A stretch of DNA of 33,091 bases, taken from contig JAOUKO010000008.1 of the NCBI GenBank assembly GCA_029882525.1, forward strand, positions 1-33,091, given 5' to 3'. This document shows positions 1 through 7,493 of the stretch, in pieces; position 1 is the stretch's first letter; every line of letters starts with the position of its first letter. The DNA is from Candidatus Aminicenantota bacterium. Its GTDB lineage: Bacteria; Acidobacteriota; Aminicenantia; Aminicenantales; Aminicenantaceae. The translations under genes were made by a program, and so were the position numbers. The notes under the pieces were generated by a model. That model was not told the DNA's origin, ran no database searches, and worked only from the letters and a program-made list of their open reading frames with translations.

Positions 1-23
1 TATAACCTTATTGACTGCGTTAC

Positions 24-75
24 CATTAGTTCAGATGTTTACCTTATCACAAAAATAGAGATGCATACCTTCATG
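24..75. repeat. Dispersed repeat copy A
   Basis: CATTAGTTCAGATGTTTACCTTATCACAAAAATAGAGATGCATACCTTCATG; about 41/50 aligned identities by eye to 19433-19482. Confidence 0.7.
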
Positions 76-77
76 AT

Positions 78-106
78 TTGATTTTTCTCTGTTTTCCTTG
101 TATATT
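78..106 (+). promoter_or_regulatory. Candidate promoter TTGATT-N17-TATATT directly downstream of repeat copy A
   Basis: TTGATT 78-83, 17-bp spacer, TATATT 101-106. Confidence 0.5.
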
Positions 107-141
107 TTTTCTGGAATCCAGCAATCGGAGAAAACAGGAAA

Positions 142-1575
142 ATGAGAAAAAAAACATTATTTCATTCTCTTTTATTCATCCTTTGCATCTCCCTCCTCTG
201 GTCCCAGGGGACGAGAAAACCGATTGTCGCCGGGATATTCTATGACCAGGATGGAGACAGGCTGTCCAAACAAATCGATGAATTCCTCCGGAACGTCAGG
301 ACAGAGGATTTGCCTGCCGATAAAATCCTGGCTCTCATCGCACCCCATGCCGGCTACCCCTATTCCGGCCAGGTGGCCGCTCATGCCTACCGTCTTGTTC
401 AAGGCAAGGATTACGAGACAGTGGTCATCATCGGCCCGTCCCATCGATACGGATTCAGAGGCTGTTCCATCTATCTCAAGGGAGCCTACGAAACCCCCCT
501 GGGAACGGTTGAGGTCGATGAGGCCCTCGCCTCCGAGATCTCCGAGGCCTCCGGGTTTGAATATGAGCCAAATGCCCACACGGGGGAACATTCCCTCGAA
601 GTCCAGGTCCCCTTTATCCAGAAAACATTGCCCAAGGTGAAAATCGTCCCCATAGTCATGGGCTTCCAATCCAAAGAAACCATTATAACCCTCGCTGATG
701 CCTTGACCAAGGCGCTGGCCGGAAAGAAAGCTCTGGTCGTGGCTTCCACCGACCTGTCCCATTTCTTTCCTAAAAGCAAAGCCAATCAGGTTGATTCCGA
801 GACGATCTCCTGTATCGAATCCTTTAAAACTGATGAGCTAATGCGAAAAATAGCAAGGGGCGAGAACATCATGTGCGGGGCAGGGCCTGTGGTCGCTGTC
901 CTGCTCTACGCTCACAGCCAGGGCGAGGCAAAAGCCAGGGTTCTCCGCTATGCTGATTCTTCCCAAGCCGGAGGCCCAGAGAACCAGGTTGTGGGCTATT
1001 TAGCCGCGGCCGTCTTCTCCCAGGGCTCGCCGCCTGAATTCAACCTGTCCGCGGAGGAGAAAGAGGAACTCCTCAAGTTGGCCAGTTCAGCCATCGATGA
1101 GTTCATCCGGCATAAAAAGGTCATCAGCTACACAACCCAGGACCCGGCGTTGTTATCCAAAAAAGGCGCCTTCGTGACCCTCAATAAAAGAGGGTATCTT
1201 CGAGGCTGCATCGGCTTCACAGAGCCAGTTTTTCCTCTTTACGAAACAGTCATCCGCGCTTCCATTTTAGCTGCCTGCCGGGACAATAGGTTCAACCCTG
1301 TCACTGCGGATGAGCTCAAGGATTTGGAGATCGAAATCTCTGTCCTGACCCTTCCCAGAAGGATACACGATCCTCAGGTCATCGAGGTCGGAAAGCACGG
1401 CCTCATCATCTCTCAGGAGGATAAAAAGGGCCTCCTCCTTCCTCAGGTCCCGGTTGAAAACAACTGGTCAAAGGAAGAATTTCTCCAGCAGGCATGTCTT
1501 AAAGCCGGCCTTCCAAGGACCGCCTGGAAATCAGGAGCGGAGATTTACATCTTTGAAGCGATCATCTTCCACTGA
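142..1575 (+). CDS. Exported Memo-like (AmmeMemoRadiSam B) + AMMECR1 (AmmeMemoRadiSam A) fusion protein
   Basis: 477-aa ORF; N-terminal signal-like segment MRKKTLFHSLLFILCISLLWSQ; Memo motifs LIAPHAGYPYSG, IIGPSH, STDLSHFF, MCGAGP; C-terminal AMMECR1 motif YLRGCIGF. Confidence 0.9.
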   Translation: MRKKTLFHSLLFILCISLLWSQGTRKPIVAGIFYDQDGDRLSKQIDEFLRNVRTEDLPADKILALIAPHAGYPYSGQVAAHAYRLVQGKDYETVVIIGPSHRYGFRGCSIYLKGAYETPLGTVEVDEALASEISEASGFEYEPNAHTGEHSLEVQVPFIQKTLPKVKIVPIVMGFQSKETIITLADALTKALAGKKALVVASTDLSHFFPKSKANQVDSETISCIESFKTDELMRKIARGENIMCGAGPVVAVLLYAHSQGEAKARVLRYADSSQAGGPENQVVGYLAAAVFSQGSPPEFNLSAEEKEELLKLASSAIDEFIRHKKVISYTTQDPALLSKKGAFVTLNKRGYLRGCIGFTEPVFPLYETVIRASILAACRDNRFNPVTADELKDLEIEISVLTLPRRIHDPQVIEVGKHGLIISQEDKKGLLLPQVPVENNWSKEEFLQQACLKAGLPRTAWKSGAEIYIFEAIIFH

Positions 1576-1598
1576 TCTCTTTTATATCGAGTTGACAA

Positions 1599-1874
1599 AT
1601 GCCTCTTTATGAATACAAATGCCGTCAATGTGCTTCTGTCTTTGAATTCCTGCAGAAGTTCAGCGACCCTCCCTTAAAGGAATGCCCAAAATGCGGGGGG
1701 CCCCTGAAAAAAGTCCTCTCTCCTCCAACCCTCCAGTTCAAAGGCAGCGGCTTCTACATCACGGATTACTCCCGAAAGAAAGAACCAGAAAAAGAGGCCC
1801 AGTCCGAAACAAAACCGGGGGGAGAAAAAAAAGAGGCCTCCAAGAGCAAAAAAGATCCCTCCCGTCCGGATTAG
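1599..1874 (+). CDS. FmdB family zinc-ribbon protein
   Basis: MPLYEYKCRQCASVFEF...CPKCGG with lysine/glutamate-rich tail. Confidence 0.9.
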   Translation: MPLYEYKCRQCASVFEFLQKFSDPPLKECPKCGGPLKKVLSPPTLQFKGSGFYITDYSRKKEPEKEAQSETKPGGEKKEASKSKKDPSRPD

Positions 1875-1987
1875 TGACCTCGGCCGCAAAATCCCTTATT
1901 CCAATTTCCTCTTAATCCTCCGCATCTTCTCAATTCCTATAGACCATAATCACTAAATAGTCATTGGAACTTCGGCTTCTTCCTTCT

Positions 1988-2016
1988 TTGACAAGATATC
2001 TGATAGAGAATAAAAT
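1988..2016 (+). promoter_or_regulatory. Sigma70-like promoter TTGACA-N17-TAAAAT in front of waaF-like gene
   Basis: TTGACA at 1988-1993, 17-bp spacer, TAAAAT at 2011-2016. Confidence 0.65.
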
Positions 2017-2023
2017 TGAGTGG

Positions 2024-3028
2024 ATGAAAATTGTCGTCCGCGCCCCGAACTGGATAGGCGATTCCGTACTCGCCTTGCCTGCTGTCCGCAGCCTAAGCAA
2101 AAACTTCCCGGAGGCTCAAATCTGGATAGCGGCGAAGCACTGGGTCAAGGATCTCTTCCAATCCCACGATTTCATAAAGGGAATCATCCCTCTTCCCGCA
2201 GCCAACGACTTCAAGAGCATGAGAAAATCAGCCAAGATCATGAAGGCCTTCCATTTTGACACAGGGGTTCTGCTGGCCAACTCCTTTGGCTCAGCCCTCC
2301 TCCTTTACCTGGCTAAAATCCCACACAGATGGGGTTATTCAAGTGATGGACGCGGCTTTCTTCTGACCAGAAAAGTCTCTCTGAAGAGGAGTAAAAATTC
2401 CTCGCACCAGGCGGACTACTACATGGCCCTCATCTCTGAACTGGGGCTGAAAATCCATTCCCCAAAACTCTTCCTCCCCTTAAATCGAGAGGAAAAGGAA
2501 GAGGCCAGGAAGTTGCTCTTCTCCCATGGTATAGAACTCAAACGGCCCCTCGTTATTCTCAATCCAGGCGCTTCTTACGGTCCGGCAAAAAGATGGCCCG
2601 CTAAAAATTACGCGGAACTCGGACGGCTCCTACAGGATAGAAACAAGGCAAGCATCCTCATAACCGGCTCTGCAGACGAAGATGAACTCGCCCATTCGAT
2701 CGCTTCTCTCATGACCACCATGCCTCTTGTCCTGACCGGGCAGACAGACCTCCGCACGCTTGCAGGCCTTATCAGCCAGTCGACGCTATTCGTTACCAAC
2801 GACTCCGGGCCGATGCACCTGGCCAATGCACTGGGCGTTCCGGTCATCGCCATCTTCGGCCCCACAGACCCCAGTACCACAGGCCCCTTCCAGGACCCGG
2901 CAGTCGTCATCAAGAAAGACACGGTCTGTTGGCCTTGCAGTTACAGAGACTGTCCGTTCGACCACAGATGCATGACGGCCATTGCTCCTGAGGAAATTTT
3001 CGCCATCTGCCAGCGATTTGTATCATGA
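2024..3028 (+). CDS. waaF: ADP-heptose:LPS heptosyltransferase (glycosyltransferase family 9, WaaF-like)
   Basis: MKIVVRAPNWIGDSVLALPAVRSL start; LNPGASYGPAKRWP; TNDSGPMHLANALGVPVIAIFGPTDP. The ATG at 2024 is preferred over the TTG at 1964 of the ORF track. Confidence 0.88.
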   Translation: MKIVVRAPNWIGDSVLALPAVRSLSKNFPEAQIWIAAKHWVKDLFQSHDFIKGIIPLPAANDFKSMRKSAKIMKAFHFDTGVLLANSFGSALLLYLAKIPHRWGYSSDGRGFLLTRKVSLKRSKNSSHQADYYMALISELGLKIHSPKLFLPLNREEKEEARKLLFSHGIELKRPLVILNPGASYGPAKRWPAKNYAELGRLLQDRNKASILITGSADEDELAHSIASLMTTMPLVLTGQTDLRTLAGLISQSTLFVTNDSGPMHLANALGVPVIAIFGPTDPSTTGPFQDPAVVIKKDTVCWPCSYRDCPFDHRCMTAIAPEEIFAICQRFVS

Positions 3029-3600
3029 AAAAAAAAGCCGTCTTTCTCGACAGGGATGGAACCATCAACAAAGATGTGGGCTATCCCAATTCTTACAGCG
3101 CTATCGATATCTTTCCTTACAGCTTCGAAGCGGTGCGAAAGCTGAACCAGTCCGGGCTCCTGGTGGTGATCATCACCAATCAATCCGGAATCGGAAGGGG
3201 GCTGATCATCGAGGAAAACCTTGAGGAGATTCACCAAAAAATGAGAGAAGCTTTTTCCCGGCATGACGCCCGTTTCGACGGCATCTACTACTGCCCTCAC
3301 TATCTCTTCTCCCCCTCCCCGGAATACAGAAAAAACTGCCAGTGCCGCAAACCCCTTCCCGGGATGGCTTTCAAAGCCGCAGAAGAACTCCATGTCGACC
3401 TGAAAAATTCCTATATGGTAGGGGATAAGGTAGAGGACATCCTCTTCGGCGTGAACATCGGAGCCAAGCCCATACTCTGCCTTACAGGTTTTGGCAGAGA
3501 ATCGCTTCCCAAGCTCAAGGAGAAGGGAGTCAAACCCGCTTTTGTGGCCAAAACCCTGCTGGAGGCTGTAAGCTGGATCCTGAGAGAGGAGAAAAAATAA
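3025..3600 (+). CDS. gmhB: D-glycero-D-manno-heptose 1,7-bisphosphate 7-phosphatase (HAD family)
   Basis: AVFLDRDGTINKDVGYP; zinc ligands CPHY...CQCRKP; MVGDKVEDI; overlaps the waaF stop by 4 nt. Confidence 0.9.
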   Translation: MKKKAVFLDRDGTINKDVGYPNSYSAIDIFPYSFEAVRKLNQSGLLVVIITNQSGIGRGLIIEENLEEIHQKMREAFSRHDARFDGIYYCPHYLFSPSPEYRKNCQCRKPLPGMAFKAAEELHVDLKNSYMVGDKVEDILFGVNIGAKPILCLTGFGRESLPKLKEKGVKPAFVAKTLLEAVSWILREEKK

Positions 3601-3640
3601 ATCCAGACGGCATGTAATACAAGAAGGAAAAGACACGGCG

Positions 3641-5779
3641 ATGATCAGATTCAACGATATCCTGGAAAAGGTTTCCAGCTCCTACAGTGAGAAGGATATC
3701 ACCCTTCTGAAGAAAGCTTACGTTTTCGCCGCCCAGGCTCATAAAGGTCAAACCAGACGTTCCGGAGAGCCCTATTTGAGCCATTCCCTGGAAGTGGCCA
3801 ACATGCTGGCAGACCTGAAGCTGGATAAGACGACCCTGGCCGCCGGGCTTCTTCATGATGTTCTGGAAGACACAGACACGACTTCCGTCGAGTTCACTAA
3901 AGCCTTCGGAGAGGAGATAGCTCATCTTGTCGAGGGGGTAACAAAAATAAGCCGGGTCCAGGAGTCTTCACCCGAAGCCAGACAGGCTGAGAGCATCAGA
4001 AAGATCATCCTTGCCATGACCGATGACTTAAGGGTGATCTTTATCAAACTGACTGACAGGATCCATAATCTCAAAACTCTCAAGTTTCTCCCCCAGGACA
4101 AGCAAAAACAGATCGCCCAGGAAACTCTGGAAATTTACGCTCCCATAGCCAACCGGCTGGGCATGGGACGGATCAAAGCTGAGCTGGAAGACCTCTCCTT
4201 CCGCTTCGTTAATCCCGAGGATTATTTCAAGGTGGCCTCTCTGGTCGAGCCGAAAAGAAAAAAGGCAGAAAAAGACTTGAAGAAGTTAAAAGCCTCTCTT
4301 GAAAAGTTAATGGAAGAAAACAATATCCCGGCGGAAATCACCATCCGGATCAAAAGGCTTTATAGCATCGACAACAAGATGAAAAAACGTAAAATCGACT
4401 TCGACCAAGTCTTTGATTTCATGGCCTTGAGGCTGATCACTGACTCCGTCAAAAACTGCTATTCGGCACTGGGCATCATCCATCAGACCTGGCCTCATAT
4501 CCCCAATCGGGTCAGAGACCTTATCGCCATGCCCAAGCCCAACCTTTATCAATCTCTCCACACAACGATCATCACCGAAAAAAACCAAACTGTGGAAATC
4601 CAGATCCGCACGCGCGATATGCATGACCTGGCCGAAAACGGAATCTCCGCTCACTGGAAGTACAAGGAAAAGGACCCGACCAACATCATGAAGGAAGACA
4701 GGAGGCTGCGCTGGCTGAGGGAGATGGTGGAGCTCTACAAAGAACAGAAAAGTCCCCGGGAATTCTTAACGAGCCTGAAAACCGACCTCCTCCCGGAAGA
4801 AACCTACGCCTTCACGCCAAAGGGAAAGGTTATCGCTCTTCCCCTCGGCGTCTCTGCTCTGGACTTTGCCTTCAAGGTCCATACCGAGATCGGGCTCCAC
4901 TGCGCAGCGGTCAAAATCAACGGCAAGGCGGCGCCCCTGAAGACCATCCTGAAGACAGGAGACAGGGTGGAAGTGGTTACTTCCCCGGAGCAAAATCCCA
5001 CCAGAGACTGGTTGAATATCGTCTTTACCTCCGGTGCCAGGCACAGCATAAAGCGCTGGTTGAACCTTCAGACACGGAAAAAAAACATCTCCCTCGGAAA
5101 TAAATTATGGGAAAAGGAAATCAAAAAATACAAGTTCCCGGCAGCTTGGCTGAAAGAGGAAAACATACTGAAAAGCCTTCCTTCTGCCACGTTCTCAAGG
5201 ATTAACAAGATGGACGATTTCTATGCCCTGATCGGCTTCGGGAAGATCATCCTGAACGATAGGTTCATGGAAAAACTCTTTCCCAGTGGGAAAGTCATCG
5301 AGAAAAAAGAGACTTTGCTCAAAAAAGTCGTGACCAAGGTGAGGAGAAAACCAAAGCCTGTCATCCAGGTCAAAGGAGTCCATCTGGCCAAATGCTGTTT
5401 CCCCATCAAAGGAGAAGCCATCATCGGATACATCACGGCTGGCAAAGGAATTACCGTCCACTCCTTGCGGTGTCCTTGGGTGGTAAAGGAAAAGCTTGAT
5501 GATGAACGTATGGTTGAAGTCTCGTGGGAAGATACTCCCGCAACAACTTACAAAGGGAAACTGCTGATAATGGGAGAAGACTCACCGGGCGTGTTGGCCA
5601 AAATCGCCACTGCCATCGCTCAGCTGGGAGGGAACATCACTAAGGCAGATGTGGCCACTTTCGCCGGCAAGAAGGCCAGCTTCAGGCTTACCATATTCGT
5701 CCTGGATATAAAACAATTCGAAGCAATCATTAAGAAGCTTTCAGGGATTAAAGAGATCTCTTCGGTGGAACGGGTCTGA
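3641..5779 (+). CDS. rel: RelA/SpoT family bifunctional (p)ppGpp synthetase/hydrolase
   Basis: HD hydrolase AGLLHDVLEDT; synthetase RVRDLIAMPKPNLYQSLHTTI; TGS domain YAFTPKGKVIALP; C-terminal ACT. Confidence 0.95.
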   Translation: MIRFNDILEKVSSSYSEKDITLLKKAYVFAAQAHKGQTRRSGEPYLSHSLEVANMLADLKLDKTTLAAGLLHDVLEDTDTTSVEFTKAFGEEIAHLVEGVTKISRVQESSPEARQAESIRKIILAMTDDLRVIFIKLTDRIHNLKTLKFLPQDKQKQIAQETLEIYAPIANRLGMGRIKAELEDLSFRFVNPEDYFKVASLVEPKRKKAEKDLKKLKASLEKLMEENNIPAEITIRIKRLYSIDNKMKKRKIDFDQVFDFMALRLITDSVKNCYSALGIIHQTWPHIPNRVRDLIAMPKPNLYQSLHTTIITEKNQTVEIQIRTRDMHDLAENGISAHWKYKEKDPTNIMKEDRRLRWLREMVELYKEQKSPREFLTSLKTDLLPEETYAFTPKGKVIALPLGVSALDFAFKVHTEIGLHCAAVKINGKAAPLKTILKTGDRVEVVTSPEQNPTRDWLNIVFTSGARHSIKRWLNLQTRKKNISLGNKLWEKEIKKYKFPAAWLKEENILKSLPSATFSRINKMDDFYALIGFGKIILNDRFMEKLFPSGKVIEKKETLLKKVVTKVRRKPKPVIQVKGVHLAKCCFPIKGEAIIGYITAGKGITVHSLRCPWVVKEKLDDERMVEVSWEDTPATTYKGKLLIMGEDSPGVLAKIATAIAQLGGNITKADVATFAGKKASFRLTIFVLDIKQFEAIIKKLSGIKEISSVERV

Positions 5780-5785
5780 TGGGAG

Positions 5786-5977
5786 CTAAATGGCTTTAAC
5801 CACTTTTCCGGAACGAAGACACCGCGTACAAACCCAGATCCTTTTTGCTCCTGTTTTTGTTTGAGCCTTTATCTGTTGCAAGTTCGGCCTCCATTTCTTC
5901 TTGGAGGCTTTATGGGAATGACTGAGGGTTTGACCAAAAACAGGCCCTTTTCCACAAATTTCGCATACTTTAGGCAT
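5786..5977 (-). CDS. rpmB: 50S ribosomal protein L28 (zinc-ribbon form)
   Basis: MPKVCEICGKGPVFGQTLSHSHKASKKKWRPNLQ...WVCTRCLRSGKV; start at 5977, inside the longer ORF 5786..6139. Confidence 0.95.
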   Translation of the reverse strand: MPKVCEICGKGPVFGQTLSHSHKASKKKWRPNLQQIKAQTKTGAKRIWVCTRCLRSGKVVKAI

Positions 5978-6001
5978 TTTCCTGCTCTTTTGAAAAGAAT
6001 C

Positions 6002-6030
6002 TTTATACCATATTCGCAAGAAAATTCCAA
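6002..6030 (-). promoter_or_regulatory. Sigma70-like promoter for rpmB (TTGGAA-N17-TATAAA, TG-extended -10)
   Basis: Minus strand: TTGGAA (6030-6025), 17-bp spacer, TATAAA (6007-6002) preceded by TGG. Confidence 0.6.
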
Positions 6031-6093
6031 CTGATTTATGGGGAAGGCAATCATCCTTATTTCCGTTTTTGGGGAAACAGCTGACCTGATTGA

Positions 6094-6195
6094 GAAGTGT
6101 GGCGACAGTTCCTCTCCATCCTTGCCAAGACCCTCCCACCCCCCACCATGGGCTCCGGATGGAGAGGAACCGTCGCTATTACAGATTACACCTTC
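6094..6195. repeat. Imperfect inverted-repeat element (21-nt arms 6101-6121 / 6157-6177) with GTGTAATCTGTAA flank
   Basis: GGCGACAGTTCCTCTCCATCC ... GGATGGAGAGGAACCGTCGCT: 19/21 complementary positions, 35-nt loop; flank shared with 19401-19435. Confidence 0.75.
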
Positions 6196-6458
6196 ATTAT
6201 TAACTGTCGCCGAAATGGATATATTCCATGGGGATAAAGTCTTTCCTCCTCTTGATTAAAAAGGTGTTTGGATTAGGCTCTTTCCTGCCCAGCTTTAAAA
6301 TTATTATACATTCCCTTGGACAGTTGTCTCTTTTTTATGACATATACAATCCTTTTCTTCCCTGAAAGCAGCCTGTTCATGTTGGTACGAAATTTGCATA
6401 ATTTTTATTCTCCTTATAAAATATATATAGAGAAACATTTCTAGAGATGAAGTAGAAG

Positions 6459-6836
6459 TTGATATACAAAAAAATAAAACTTTACGCTCTCATATTAATA
6501 GCTTTCACCTTCATCCTGTCCGGCTGCAGTCGAAGCTATAAATCCAGCCAGATCAAATTCGGAATCTTCGCCGCCCAAAATGACCTTTGGGAAGAGGCCA
6601 TTTTTCGCTGGAAAAAAGCGGTCCAGTTGAACCCCGAATCCGCGGCCGCTCACAACAACCTAGCCGTTGCCTACGAGAAAAAGGGCCTGTTGGACGAGGC
6701 AGAAAAAGAATACGAAACGGCCTTGAAGCTTAATCCCAAAAACAGCTACATCAAAGCCAATTTTGAAAACTTCAAGAAAAACCTTGTATCACAGGATGAA
6801 GATGAGAAGAAAGAGAAAAAAGATGAAAAGAAGTAA
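6459..6836 (+). CDS. TPR-repeat lipoprotein
   Basis: Signal with lipobox FILSGC; TPR units ...NPESAAAHNNLAVAYEKKGLLDEAEKEYETALKLNP; TTG start. Confidence 0.85.
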   Translation: MIYKKIKLYALILIAFTFILSGCSRSYKSSQIKFGIFAAQNDLWEEAIFRWKKAVQLNPESAAAHNNLAVAYEKKGLLDEAEKEYETALKLNPKNSYIKANFENFKKNLVSQDEDEKKEKKDEKK

Positions 6837-7479
6837 ACTCCTTCTCCTTCTTCCTCTATTCTTCCTCGTCTGCTGCTCGACCACTAGCTACTGGAGAGTC
6901 AGAGTAGAAGTCCCGGCTAAGATAGTCCTCGACCTGAATCAATACAGCAACATCGTCGTCACTGATTTTCTCGTCCAAAAAGAACCTAATGAATTCAACC
7001 TGAACCAAGAGATTGTCAAATATTTTGCGGAGGGACTGGAGCAACAGTTTAAAGGAAAGGTCTCGTCCAAGAAAGTCTCTTTGGAGAAGGAAGAGCTATT
7101 TCAAGACAGGGATTTCTGGAAGAGTCTCTTCCCAGACCAGGAGGGAACGGTCATTCTGACAGGAAACGCGAGCTACACCCAAGAAATCCGGAAGGCCATT
7201 TTGGAAACAAGAAAAAAAAGGGACGAAGACTTTTATCCCCGCAGTCAAGCCATAGAAGAACGGAGGTTTTACACGCTTGACCTTAGCCTTTACTTGATCG
7301 ATACCACAACAGGAGAAGCTTTGTACACAAGAGCCTTCAAAGAAACCCAGGGTTACAATAATCCGAACCAAACCGCTCCCTTTGCCTTCTTCGACTTGGT
7401 CGAAAGAGTGAAGGTGAAGCTCTTCCAAAGTCTCCTGGGTGGAGCAAGAATCCAGGAAAGATATCTTATTGTAGATTAA
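6823..7479 (+). CDS. Putative lipoprotein of unknown function
   Basis: MKRSKLLLLLPLFFLVCCSTTSYW signal/lipobox; start overlaps the upstream TPR gene by 14 nt; ATG 6823 preferred over 6763. Confidence 0.75.
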   Translation: MKRSKLLLLLPLFFLVCCSTTSYWRVRVEVPAKIVLDLNQYSNIVVTDFLVQKEPNEFNLNQEIVKYFAEGLEQQFKGKVSSKKVSLEKEELFQDRDFWKSLFPDQEGTVILTGNASYTQEIRKAILETRKKRDEDFYPRSQAIEERRFYTLDLSLYLIDTTTGEALYTRAFKETQGYNNPNQTAPFAFFDLVERVKVKLFQSLLGGARIQERYLIVD

Positions 7480-7493
7480 AAGGGAGAACACGC

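Noticed and set aside
5978-6139. 54-residue N-terminal extension of the L28 ORF
   Set aside because: L28 begins at MPKVCEICGK; the extension covers the promoter-like TTGGAA-N17-TATAAA.
6038-6259. 73-aa plus-strand ORF over the 6.1-kb inverted repeat
   Set aside because: Explained by the repeat element; no coding signature.
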